Origin: Bacillus solitudinis
Lineage (GTDB): Bacteria; Bacillota; Bacilli; Bacillales; Bacillaceae_D
Direction of reading: 5' to 3'
Assembly: GCF_002797395.1 (NCBI RefSeq)
Contig: NZ_KZ454943.1
Span: 4,187,134-4,251,133 of the forward strand
Length of the DNA: 64,000 bases
Shown: one piece after another, positions 24,801-32,135 of the stretch
How positions within the stretch are numbered: the stretch's first letter is position 1
Layout of the letters: every line of letters begins with the position of its first letter
Position numbers and translations under genes: made by a program
Notes under the pieces: generated by a model
The model's database searches: none
What the model was told of the DNA's origin: nothing
The model's input: the letters and a program-made list of their open reading frames with translations, nothing else

Positions 24801-26411
24801 TGGACCTTTGATTCGGCCGAAGAAGGCAGAGGCGGCGGGTTAGGCTACCATAGTCTTGCTACTGGCGATGTCGACAATGATGGTTTCGATGAAATTATCG
24901 CTGGTTCATTAACTCTTGATCATGATGGCACAATTCTTTATGCGATGGATGGGGAAATGAACCGTGAAGCTGGATCACACGGGGATGCGCTTCATGTTGG
25001 GGCATTTGATCCTGATCGCGAAGGTCTTCATGTTTTTGCTGTTCATGAAGTGCCGGCAGTTGCTTCTGTTGAGTATCATGATGGTGCAACAGGCGAAACG
25101 CTTCAGTCGTATTATGCTTATAATGACGCTGGTCGAGGCGTTGCTGCAAACATTACCTCGAATCCAGGATATGAATTCTGGGGAACTGGAGGTCCAGATG
25201 CTGAAACTGGCGGCGGGATCTACAGTGTACAGGGCGGTGTTGTAGCTGATAGCTTTAGAGACGCAGGTCTATCTGTGAACTTTGCAACGTATTGGGATGG
25301 AGACCTGTTAAAAGAACTACTTGATGATACATCGATAACTAAATACAACGAACAAACAGGTAAGTCTGAGCTCGTTAAAAAGTTTGAAGGTGTAGTTAGT
25401 AATAATGGAACAAAAGCGACACCAACGTTACAAGCTGATATTTTAGGAGACTGGCGTGAAGAAGTTCTTCTGCCTACAACGGATAGTTCTGAGCTGAGAA
25501 TTTTCAGTACGACAACTCCGACTGACTACAGACTTTATACGTTGATGCACGATACAGTCTACCGTATGGGTGTTGCGTGGCAGAATTCAGCTTACAATCA
25601 GCCACCTCATATTGGTTTTTATTTAGGTGAAGATATTAGGGCACAAGTACTTGCTGGGGACTTAGATGCACCAAAGGTTACGTATACCAATAAACCTGAA
25701 AGTGAAGAGAAGCCAAAACCGAAGCCAAGTCCAAAACCAAAACAAAAACCGAAATCAAAACCTCAGCCGGGTCAAGTCATTGTAGACAATGATGTAGTGA
25801 CGGTTAAACGTGAATTAACAGAGGATGGAAAATTAAAAGTTACAAAAACATTCAAGAAGGACCAAATCAAGAAACTAATTGATGGTCAAGAAAATCTTGA
25901 GCGAGTGACTGTGAAAATTGAAAAAGCAAATGGTGAAGTAGGCGAAGTGAGGGTTCCAGCTTCAATTAATGAATTGCTAATTGAAAAGAATCCACGTGCT
26001 GTCATTGAAATTGAGTCAGAAGAAGGAACGTATCGCTTCCCGGTTTCTGAAGTGAATAGTGAAGCACTTGCAGCTGAGCTTGGAAGTGTTGAGTTTGATA
26101 TCACGATTTCAGTTAATGAAGTGGAAGGTCCTGAAGTGACCACTCAAAGCACGGAAGAGAAAGTAGTATCAAAGTATGTGGAGTTTAAAGTTTTAGCTAG
26201 TGCCAATGGGGAAGAGGTTAACTTAAGTCAATTTAATGGCTATGTAGAAGGGGAAATCAGTGTTTCAGCTGATGTAAACCCAAACCTTGCTACGGTAGTG
26301 AAGCTTGAAGCGGATGGCAGCTATACATCTGTCCCAACGGTCATTGAGGGAGAGATAGCGACATTTAAGAGCATGTCTAGTGGTACGCATGTCGTTATCG
26401 AAAGAAAGTAA
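21840..26411 (+). CDS. Large secreted PL11 rhamnogalacturonan lyase
   Basis: A 1523-residue secreted enzyme. A signal peptide (to about residue 40) is followed by two related beta-sandwich modules (about 50-250 and 365-570), a bacterial Ig-like segment (575-660) and a PL11 catalytic beta-propeller (about 670-1285). The propeller starts WLDRGVIAL and carries calcium-type loops DLDGDGEYE, DFDGNGKSE and DVDNDGFDE. A proline-lysine linker (PKPKPSPKPK near 1290) and a C-terminal beta domain follow. PL11 enzymes cleave rhamnogalacturonan I by beta-elimination, as YesW/YesX do. Starts at 21840 (AGGAGA) and TTG 21873 (AAGGAGG) are both possible. The frame stops just before three S-layer domains that are out of frame (see next entry). 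Confidence 0.88.
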   Translation: MKTIKQGGIFKLTNNKHIRRTFAILTTFVLLFSNFSFVVATEPTSTSDYTVLSATDFENSDTWGFSPGGGATAEVVAEEDGNNYLHTTGSGSGSRTIVKTLEAPTTDSGVHFTFDWKPGDVSTEVNSSEISFTDVNGNAIFRLVKAGGTDGELLYEVGTNGTDLTKAQSVTNVSTDGSWLSVDVLFDFNNESVSFNVQDKNDETKSFTVANVDFSTLNYVNSLAEISVTGNRASGNNLNFVTGLDNISISGSGVPAPTQEEQNIVSIVSEYNTELEIPKDVAKEEVISFFPSTVDVQLENDVVVEVTVDWDSVDYDSTAFGAYTFTGVLNTDDVPNVGNGNNIEANATVTVAEAAAMPQIDGYQGIYYSDFGDTVEVVPVNWGFTTSSATLSINKEDVAGNTTPKLQYSIVNQSGGRVATKNFDSAVKGAEILVKFDWYPGKNNDKGDRASENGGEFRIIDSSGNTVFTLNNTNNAPLTYFAGNQEPTETGITEPEAWYGVEVTFDLMNNEATLTLTNSAGVTEEHTSSLEGVAFDGSVATVRLVGIRTSGNNHTWTTYLDNLGIYSVPISDNTITKVDKLSYQRVYVNETTEDIASIGLPETVTVTLADNSKKEITVSEWEVVGKQWNPSESGVYEFNGVLAETEGVENGFDRSAKLYVYNRLTPPESERQTEWLDRGVIALNSEEGIFISWRLLADEYNQDVKFNIYRGEEKLNAEPLAVTNFVDVEGEPGATYSVETLVNGKSTEKNEVEAVGTDYLSIPMQKPEGGTTATGDYTYNVNDSSVGDLDGDGEYEVIVKWYPSNSIDSSQQGMTGPTIFDAYKMDGTLLWRINMGHNLTSGAHYHQFVVADFDGNGKSEFLIKTADATTSYGTTDGVFDSSKVLSVIGNAEDDGKWVNDQGHVYGGPEYISVFDGETGEVIDTTDYAFPLGDVSSWGDTWHNRSDRFLSGLAYLDGVKPSAIYGRGYYERTSFVAYSLVNGELVEEWTFDSAEEGRGGGLGYHSLATGDVDNDGFDEIIAGSLTLDHDGTILYAMDGEMNREAGSHGDALHVGAFDPDREGLHVFAVHEVPAVASVEYHDGATGETLQSYYAYNDAGRGVAANITSNPGYEFWGTGGPDAETGGGIYSVQGGVVADSFRDAGLSVNFATYWDGDLLKELLDDTSITKYNEQTGKSELVKKFEGVVSNNGTKATPTLQADILGDWREEVLLPTTDSSELRIFSTTTPTDYRLYTLMHDTVYRMGVAWQNSAYNQPPHIGFYLGEDIRAQVLAGDLDAPKVTYTNKPESEEKPKPKPSPKPKQKPKSKPQPGQVIVDNDVVTVKRELTEDGKLKVTKTFKKDQIKKLIDGQENLERVTVKIEKANGEVGEVRVPASINELLIEKNPRAVIEIESEEGTYRFPVSEVNSEALAAELGSVEFDITISVNEVEGPEVTTQSTEEKVVSKYVEFKVLASANGEEVNLSQFNGYVEGEISVSADVNPNLATVVKLEADGSYTSVPTVIEGEIATFKSMSSGTHVVIERK

Positions 26412-26968
26412 GCTTTACCGATTTACCAGATACATTCTGGGCAAAGGACCATTTTGATAAGTTAGCAGTGAAGCAGATTTTCCAAGGTAGTGATGGGAAT
26501 GTGATGCCAAACGAAGCAACAACGCATATCAACTTAGCTGTTCTTATTACAAGAAGCCTTGGTCTCGAAGCAAGAAGCGAGTATAACAGCCAATTCACTG
26601 ATGTTCAGGGCGACGAGTGGTTTACCTCTGAGCTAATGGCAGCGGTAGAAGCAGGCATCATTAATGGAAAAGACGATAATAGCTTCGATGCCTATTCTAT
26701 TGTTACTCGTGAGCAAGCAGCCGCAATGATTGCGCGTGCGATGAACTTTGTCGAGTTTGATGAGAACGAGTTAGACAGTTCAAAGCAGGCAGCAGCCTTC
26801 GGTGATTACAGCCGTATTAGTGGATTTGCATAAGCTGATGTCGAGACATTACTGCAAGCAGGGATTATCGATGAACGCGAGAGCTTTAATCCGAAAGAAT
26901 CAACGAAACGTGCACAAATGGCAAAAATGATTGATGAGATGCTCCAGTTTATCAATTTCTCTAATTAA
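26405..26968 (+). pseudogene. S-layer homology (SLH) anchor of the PL11 lyase, out of frame and interrupted
   Basis: Directly after the lyase stop (TAA 26409-26411), the -1 frame continues KVSFTDLPDTFWAKDHFDKL, then SQFTDVQGDEWFTSEL with GIINGKDDNSF, then VETLLQAGIIDERESF. These are three typical SLH repeats. Restoring one A in the GAAAGAAAG run would join them to the enzyme. A second lesion, TAA at 26831-26833 within the third repeat (FA-stop-ADVETLL), looks like a nonsense change of GAA. SLH repeats bind pyruvylated cell-wall polymer. Their loss should release the enzyme from the cell surface. An internal start for the fragment is unlikely. Confidence 0.85.
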
Positions 26969-26975
26969 TTTTATT

Positions 26976-27029
26976 TAAAAAGGCTGTTCCGTAAGTCAGG
27001 ATAAACTGACTGACGGGCAGCCTTTTTTT
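26976..27029 (+). terminator. Terminator of the first PL11 gene
   Basis: AAAAAGGCTG...CCGTAAGTCAG pairs with CTGACTGACGG...CAGCCTTTTTTT, a long stem with a T-run. Confidence 0.9.
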
Positions 27030-27076
27030 GTTGGCTAAAGGTGGAATGCGCTGTGGTAAGTGCTAGCTGCTTTTTT

Positions 27077-27522
27077 GCTGGTGATAAAGGAGAGAACGTT
27101 GCTGATAACAGGTGGGAAGTGGATAAATGTGCGGAAGTTGCTGATAACGGCCGGAGTTGCTGATAAAAGTGGGGAAGTTGCTGATAAAAGCCGGAGTTGC
27201 TGAAAAAAGGTGGAAAGTCGCCGAAAACCGCGTGAAGTTGCTGAAAAAAGTGAGGAAGTCGCTGATAACGGCCGGAGTTGCTGAAAAAAGAGAGAAAGTC
27301 GCCGATAACCGCGCGAAGTTGCCGAAAAAAGTGAGGAAGTCGCTGATAACGGCCGGAGTTGCTGAAAAAAGAGAGAAAGTCGCCGATAACCGCGCGAAGT
27401 TGCTGAAAAAAGTGGGGAAGTTGCTGATAAAAGCCGGAGTTGCTGAAAAAAGGTGGAAAGTCGCCGAAAACCGCGTGAAGTTGCTGAAAAAAGAGAGAAA
27501 GTCGCCGATAAAAGCCCGAAGT
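27077..27522. repeat. Tandem array of about 22 units of 20-21 bp
   Basis: The unit consensus is roughly GGAAGTYGCTGAWAAAAGNNG, with A-tracts recurring every 20-21 bp, two helical turns. An 81-bp higher-order repeat (four units) is duplicated at about 27260-27340 and 27341-27420. All three minus frames and one plus frame stay open only because of the repetition, giving low-complexity Phe-Ser-Ala-Thr runs. I treat it as non-coding. Confidence 0.8.
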
Positions 27523-27645
27523 TCTGTTGTTGCGACAAGGCTTCTGGCCATTGATGAGATCATTTCCCACATATATAACCTAATTTAGCTAAAGATATTG
27601 TTAGAAAAAGGAACTAGACGAAGAATGATTCGGAAGGAGGTTTGA

Positions 27646-27690
27646 ATGAATTATCGGGAGAGAGGAACTGATATAGCCTTCGTTTCTTAG
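27646..27690 (+). CDS. Possible 14-residue leader peptide before the channel gene
   Basis: GGAAGGAGG precedes an ATG that opens MNYRERGTDIAFVS and a stop. Its AACTGATA (27666-27673) is complementary to TATCAGTT (27728-27735), which lies between the ribosome site and start of the channel gene. Translation could therefore influence access to that start. This is weak and rests on pattern only. Confidence 0.3.
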   Translation: MNYRERGTDIAFVS

Positions 27691-27736
27691 GTGATTTGCT
27701 TGTTCCTATTTAAATTCAGACAGGAGCTATCAGTTT

Positions 27737-28540
27737 ATGTTAATATCGCTCATAAAAAAAGTGCTTCAAAAAACAATTAATATTGAGCATTGGAAGTTAT
27801 TGATAATGGGTATTATTTTTCTCATTTTAAGTTCATTTATCATTTATTTAATAGAGCCGAATGAATTTAAAAACCCATTTAACGGTTTTTGGTTCGTGAT
27901 GACAACTGTTTCGCAAGTTGGTTTTGGCGATTATGTTCCTAAAACAACCGTCGGTAAACTGTATACCGTGATATTATACCTTGTCGGCGTAGGTTTTTTT
28001 GCGATTATAATTGCCAAGTGGATAGACTTATTAAATAATTATGAAGAATTAAAGGAGAAGGAGATAATGGGCTATAAAGGAAAAAAGCACATGGTTATGA
28101 TTAATTGGTCTCAAAAAGCTAAATTTACAATTGACGAAATTCTTGAGCGAAATAAAAATAGTGAGATTGTGTTAATTGATCAAGGAAATGAGTCCCCGAT
28201 ACAACATCCACGAGTTCATTATGTGAAAGGAAACGCAACGAAAACAGATACTCTTACTAGAGCGAATGTTCTGTATGCTGAAGCCATTTGTATTTTTGCA
28301 CCTGATTATCCAACCGATGAGATGGCTGGGGATGGGAAGACGTTATTAATTGCGTCAACGATTAAACAAATGGCCGAAGAGAATAAATCTGACATCTATG
28401 TTATTGTCGAGATTTTAGATGAAGACCATGTATCAAATACGAACCAAGATTATATCGACGAATTCATTTTATCGAATAAGCCATTTTCTCAATTAATGGC
28501 GAACACGGTCCTGCATAAACAGCTTGACCCAAATCGTTAG
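27737..28540 (+). CDS. Two-helix potassium channel with RCK/TrkA-N domain (YugO-like)
   Basis: A 267-residue ion channel. Helix one (about residues 20-40), a pore loop (FWFVMTTVSQVGFGDYVP near residue 52) and helix two (LYTVILYLVGVGFFAIIIA) are followed by a cytoplasmic RCK Rossmann domain starting KKHMVMINWSQ, with VLIDQG and GNATKTDTLTRANV. The filter reads Q-V-G-F-G-D where T-V-G-Y-G-D is usual. The Tyr-to-Phe and Thr-to-Gln changes may alter selectivity. The gene starts behind CAGGAG. YugO-type channels carry potassium signals in B. subtilis biofilms. A similar role is conjecture. Confidence 0.87.
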   Translation: MLISLIKKVLQKTINIEHWKLLIMGIIFLILSSFIIYLIEPNEFKNPFNGFWFVMTTVSQVGFGDYVPKTTVGKLYTVILYLVGVGFFAIIIAKWIDLLNNYEELKEKEIMGYKGKKHMVMINWSQKAKFTIDEILERNKNSEIVLIDQGNESPIQHPRVHYVKGNATKTDTLTRANVLYAEAICIFAPDYPTDEMAGDGKTLLIASTIKQMAEENKSDIYVIVEILDEDHVSNTNQDYIDEFILSNKPFSQLMANTVLHKQLDPNR

Positions 28541-28555
28541 TGGAAAAGGTTTAAA

Positions 28556-28611
28556 TGATAAGTATCAGGTATAAACTAATTAATTGGTTATGGATGATGC
28601 TTATTTTTTTG
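28556..28611 (+). terminator. Probable terminator of the channel gene
   Basis: ATAAGTATCA and TGATGCTTAT can pair across a long loop and are followed by TTTTTT. The loop is long, so strength is uncertain. Confidence 0.4.
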
Positions 28612-28643
28612 TTAAAATGCTGTCTTACCTATGATGGACGAGG

Positions 28644-29309
28644 TTATTTTTGATAGGGGAAAATCGTTAATGATTCGTTATCCTCTTTGCCATAGGCATA
28701 AAAAATAGCTTTTAAGTTATATTCTTTTCGTTCTAATTCGCTTTTCAACCATTCTTCTGACTTATTTAATAAAGCAAGATTTTTATGTTTAATTCGACCT
28801 TCTGCAATCACGGTTATCGGTAACCCTTGGTATTCGGGATTGATGTTTAAGTCTTTTGGTGTTAACGTCCGTAAATGATTTTTTGGAATAATACTCATAT
28901 GACCATTTGGCTCTAAGATAGCATATTCGACATCTTGAATATCAGGATATCCAAAAGAGCGAATACTCGATAATAATTCTGTAATAGAATAGCGAATTTG
29001 TTTTAAATTTTTTTGAGCTATTTCTCCATTTTTTATTAAAATGGTCGGTTCCCCAATGATAAAACGAGTGAGTGCTTCACGTAGACTCAATCTAGATAGC
29101 GTCAGATAAAAAAAGCCAATTAAGATAATGCATAGTAACGCGTGAAAGAACCCTTCAATTTTTACGGCACCTAGTGCTGAATAAGATAAAAAAATCACGG
29201 TTACTAAATCGTAGGCTGTCCATTGTGATAATAGAGTTTTGCCAAGTAAGCGCATAACAATAAAGACTGAGATAAATAAGCCGGATAATTTTAACGTTTC
29301 AAGTATCAT
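28644..29309 (-). CDS. DUF421 membrane protein (YetF-like)
   Basis: A 221-residue protein. Two or three N-terminal helices include the family motif MRLLGKTLLSQWTAYDLVTV near residue 19. A cytoplasmic alpha/beta domain follows (EPTILIKNGEIAQKNLKQIR near residue 87, then GYPDIQDVEYAILEPNGHMS). YetF-type proteins are widespread in bacilli, some linked to sporulation operons; the function is poorly known. The end carries an extra helical segment. It is convergent with the potassium channel. The ribosome site is weak. Confidence 0.8.
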   Translation of the reverse strand: MILETLKLSGLFISVFIVMRLLGKTLLSQWTAYDLVTVIFLSYSALGAVKIEGFFHALLCIILIGFFYLTLSRLSLREALTRFIIGEPTILIKNGEIAQKNLKQIRYSITELLSSIRSFGYPDIQDVEYAILEPNGHMSIIPKNHLRTLTPKDLNINPEYQGLPITVIAEGRIKHKNLALLNKSEEWLKSELERKEYNLKAIFYAYGKEDNESLTIFPYQK

Positions 29310-29411
29310 TTGATCAAACCTTTAGTGGAATTTTAGTAAAACACATACTCATAATATGTTCTTTTACGATAGAGATTATTTAAGTGGGTAATTCTTTTTA
29401 AGGAATAACCG

Positions 29412-29447
29412 TAAAAAAACAGTAGGAGGGAGTCTTACTACTGTTTT
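29412..29447 (-). terminator. Terminator of the minus-strand membrane gene
   Basis: On the minus strand AAAACAGTAG and CTACTGTTTT pair and a T-run follows. The stem overlaps the last codons of the gene at 29438. Confidence 0.75.
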
Positions 29448-30067
29448 CCTCCATTTTTTAGTTGATTAATCCACCAAAATAACATATAACCCAGAAAACA
29501 AGATAAATCGATGAGATATACTATACTCCACAGATAACTAATAATGTTGAAACTTTGGTTATTAAAAAAACCTTGATGTGGGTGTTGAATCCATTCATTG
29601 AATAGTAAAAATCGAGAACTTGATGTTTTGCTATCTAGCATGAACCAGAGAAAGTGAACACCAAATAAAGTTGTCGTATGTATAATAAATAACCATTGCC
29701 GAGCCTTTAAATAAGTAATGCTGTCCACTTTTAGCTCATCTATCTCATTTCTTTTACGATACCGTTTAAATTTCTGCAGTATATACTTTTCGATGCGCTC
29801 AAAATCTGAACTTCCTATAGTACTGGCGTAAAGGATAAAAAGAATGATAACGACTTGGAAAAAAGAAACTTTACCGGTGAAGTAGTAGTTAACTCCAGCT
29901 AATACAGCCTGGAAAAAAGTGCATAGAATGATGAGAAGCAAACACCATTGACTTAGGCGATACAATCTCAACCGGTACCGGCTTATTAAGAACATCAACG
30001 CAGCTAACCAAGTTAGCCCTTCTGAAAGGATAAATAATACCCAGCCATGCTCATACAGGAAATACAA
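29438..30067 (-). CDS. Multi-helix membrane protein, unknown function
   Basis: A 209-residue protein with five hydrophobic segments: about residues 8-28, 42-62, 70-88, 125-145 and 175-200. A basic cytoplasmic loop (KFKRYRKRNEIDELK) sits near residue 97. The start is a TTG six bases after GGAGGG. I recognise no family. Another ATG-like triplet overlaps the ribosome site and is out of frame. It lies beside the DUF421 gene on the same strand but is separated by its own terminator. Confidence 0.6.
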   Translation of the reverse strand: MYFLYEHGWVLFILSEGLTWLAALMFLISRYRLRLYRLSQWCLLLIILCTFFQAVLAGVNYYFTGKVSFFQVVIILFILYASTIGSSDFERIEKYILQKFKRYRKRNEIDELKVDSITYLKARQWLFIIHTTTLFGVHFLWFMLDSKTSSSRFLLFNEWIQHPHQGFFNNQSFNIISYLWSIVYLIDLSCFLGYMLFWWINQLKNGGKQ

Positions 30068-30265
30068 TCATTTCCCTCCTCAATGTTCGATTTATAACAT
30101 GTCCTGAGTTTATTTACCTATATGTGTATAAACGTGGATATATGCAGACATCAATACAATAAACACTGCATTTACTTCATCGACATGGAGGAAAGTAGCT
30201 AGGATAAATAAAACAACTTAGAGGGGAAGATATAAGAATAGCCATCATAAAAGGGGACGTTTAAA

Positions 30266-30481
30266 GTGACAGTCGGAACACAGGTTAGGCAGGCGTTAAC
30301 GAATGCTAAAAATGTACAAGCTAATTTTGAAACAATTGCACTTCAAACCAAAGGCGAGGGGGCAAAGGAAAAGTACGCTAAAGCCGCGGGACAGTTTCAA
30401 GATATAATTGAAGGGTTAGAAACGCGAATGGAGAAACTTGAGCTAGAAGAACCGAGTTACAAAATGGAAACAGATGGTTGA
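30266..30481 (+). CDS. DUF1657 protein
   Basis: A 71-residue helical protein. GTQVRQALTNAKNVQANFET then GEGAKEKYAKAAGQFQDIIEGLE is the DUF1657 pattern. DUF1657 genes are found in the spoVA2mob-type operon of bacilli, which raises spore heat resistance. Here the neighbours of that operon (spoVAC, spoVAD, spoVAEb, yhcN) are absent. Only this gene and a DUF421-DUF1657 remnant 350 bp downstream remain. The start is a GTG after AAAGGGGA. Confidence 0.75.
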   Translation: MTVGTQVRQALTNAKNVQANFETIALQTKGEGAKEKYAKAAGQFQDIIEGLETRMEKLELEEPSYKMETDG

Positions 30482-30533
30482 GAACATGAAAGAAAAAGGC
30501 TTTCTCATCATTTGAGTTAGTCCTTTCTGTTCT

Positions 30534-30770
30534 TTACATCGTATAGATTACATTCAGTCGATAGAGAATTTGTCTTAAACTAATTAGAGACTCTACCTCA
30601 TCCTCATCTTTCACATATTCCCTCAGCGATTCAACTTCTAGTTCAATGTCTTTATAATCTGTCATCACTGCTAAAAGTTGTAACTTCCACTTCCGCGCTT
30701 GGCATATTCTTTTCGAACTCCTCTATGTGAAAGATGGCCTCGTCCTATTCTTCTTGTTCAATCTGATCTT
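30534..30770 (-). pseudogene. Remnant of a helical protein
   Basis: On the minus strand the frames ARKWKLQLLAVMTDYKDIEL and then VESLREYVKDEDEVESL and LRQILYRLNVIYTM form a coherent helical C terminus. The upstream part (EISQLQDQIEQEE, stop, DEAIFHIEEFEKN) is in other frames. Stops and shifts show decay. The family is not recognised. Confidence 0.4.
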
Positions 30771-30817
30771 GCAACTGAGAAATTTCGTTAAATAATACTT
30801 CGTCCTTTTCGGTTTTC

Positions 30818-31325
30818 ATTGCTTTAAGGCAAAAGGATGTTTTTAAACTGTCCGATGTCGAAACGGCCGTTATGGAGAAAAACGGACAAATTAGTGTATT
30901 GAAAAAAAACCGAACTGCAGCCGTTAACACCTAAAGATGTCGGGAAGGTAACAGAACAGGTACGCGAACCCCGTATCGTTATTATAGATGGGAATGTGAT
31001 GGAAAGAAGTTTGAGTGAATATGGGTATACGAAAAATTGGCTGGCAGGCGAGATTACGAAGCAAGGCGCAAGGAATTTTTCGGATGTGTTTTGTGCACAA
31101 ATTGATTCAATGGGAAATGTTTATATGGATTTGTATAATGATACATTGAAAATGCCGCAAGTGAAACAAAAGTTATTGGTTGCCGCAAATATTAAACAGC
31201 TCCAGGCAAATTTAGTGGATTTTTCGTTGCAAACTGAGAACGAAAATGCAAAAGATATGTACAATGGGTATGCCAAACAAATGGAGAAATTGTTAGATAA
31301 GATGAGTGGGTATTTAAAAGAGTAG
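30818..31325 (+). pseudogene. DUF421-DUF1657 fusion gene, truncated and frameshifted
   Basis: The first frame gives DVFKLSDVETAVMEKNGQIS and VLKK, the end of a DUF421 cytoplasmic domain. After a frame change at the A-run near 30905, the second frame gives PLTPKDVGKVTEQVREPRIV, then VMERSLSEYGYTKNWL, and ends with a DUF1657 domain (VKQKLLVAANIKQLQANLVD). The N-terminal helices are missing. DUF421 genes with a DUF1657 tail belong to the spoVA2mob operon type. So this and the 30266 gene look like the leftovers of such an operon. A separate ATG at 30996 exists but lacks a convincing ribosome site. Confidence 0.65.
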
Positions 31326-31373
31326 TATGAGAAAAAAATAGTTAAAAGAAGCAAGGAAATTTGGAGACTGTAA

Positions 31374-31414
31374 GAGGGCACTGAAATAGGAAAAGCACCC
31401 TTTTTCAGTGCCCT
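31374..31414. terminator. Hairpin resembling the end of the MITE
   Basis: AGGGCACTGAAA and TTTCAGTGCCCT pair around a short loop with AAAAGCACCCTTT. It is almost identical to the right-hand 45 bp of the MITE copy at 55550-55724 and may serve as a terminator here. Confidence 0.6.
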
Positions 31415-31534
31415 TGGAAATTTGTGCTCTTTTAAACTATAAGTGAAAGACTATTTTGAAGTAGTTATAGAGACGTGCCTCTTCTTTGTGAGAAGGGTGA
31501 AGCAAATTAATAAATCGATACAAGACTTTTAATG

Positions 31535-31825
31535 TTAAAATACCTCATTTACTTCCCAAGATTCAACTATCTGGTGAGCAGTTCTTGGGTCATACCCTCT
31601 TCCAATTAAATAACTGATAGCTGCTATTTCTCTCATTGCATGTAGATATGAAGTGAATTGAGCTTCTTTAAGACCATATTGAACAAGAGGTTCGAGTGTT
31701 GACAACGTCTGACTTTTTAACTGATGTGTTTGAGGATAAAGATGTTGATGGTGATATTGATAAGGGTTTTCAACTTGATTCAAATGATGTGGATTATGTG
31801 GTGATTGGTAAACGTGGTTATTCAT
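31535..31825 (-). CDS. Histidine-rich small protein, possibly spore-associated
   Basis: A 96-residue protein. The first 40 residues are rich in His, Tyr, Gln and Pro (SPHNPHHLNQ, then YQYHHQHLYPQTHQ), a composition common in spore coat proteins. The rest forms a helical domain (LVQYGLKEAQFTSYLHAMRE, then IGRGYDPRTAHQIVESWEV). The coat idea is only a composition argument. AAAGGAGACG precedes the ATG. It is transcribed away from the sigma operon and is otherwise isolated. Confidence 0.6.
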   Translation of the reverse strand: MNNHVYQSPHNPHHLNQVENPYQYHHQHLYPQTHQLKSQTLSTLEPLVQYGLKEAQFTSYLHAMREIAAISYLIGRGYDPRTAHQIVESWEVNEVF

Positions 31826-31956
31826 AAATTCGTCTCCTTTGGATTAAATAATATAAAATAGCCTATGTATGCCTATCACAAGGGGTGTGCCTATTTTGTG
31901 GGATCAGCCCACCCTTTCTGACACGCGACATGTCCCCCTAATAAGAAATCTCTTGA

Positions 31957-31987
31957 AACAGCCTAGATAGAATTTAGGCTGTTTTTT
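31957..31987. terminator. Terminator hairpin upstream of the sigma operon
   Basis: AACAGCCTA and TTAGGCTGTT pair, followed by TTTTT. It shields the sigma operon from upstream + strand transcription. The 31826-32135 gap has no gene. Confidence 0.75.
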
Positions 31988-32073
31988 GATGTCCAGATAA
32001 TGATTTGTATGAATGGATAACAGAAAATGGTAATGTAATAGTTGGCTATCCTTTAAAAATAAATAGTAAATAG

Positions 32074-32101
32074 TGTAGGGGTCCGGCGAGGATGCATCGT
32101 C
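32074..32101 (+). promoter_or_regulatory. Candidate ECF-type autoregulated promoter
   Basis: TGTAGG and CGTC are 18 bases apart, 35 bases before the sigma gene. ECF promoters of bacilli often use TGAAAC/TGTAAC and CGTC/CGTA boxes. The -35 match is only partial. Confidence 0.35.
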
Positions 32102-32135
32102 TATTATACTGACACCAATTCGAAAGGGGGAGAGA

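Noticed and set aside
24895-25245. Frames inside the PL11 coding region (84 and 93 codons)
   Set aside because: Shadows of the lyase reading frame with no independent start signals.
27077-27522. Possible CRISPR array
   Set aside because: Units are contiguous and similar throughout, with no unique spacers, and no cas genes are present.
26971-27588. Four long open frames (143-199 codons) in the tandem repeat array
   Set aside because: They exist in several frames on both strands at once because the repeat lacks stops; no ribosome site and extreme low complexity.
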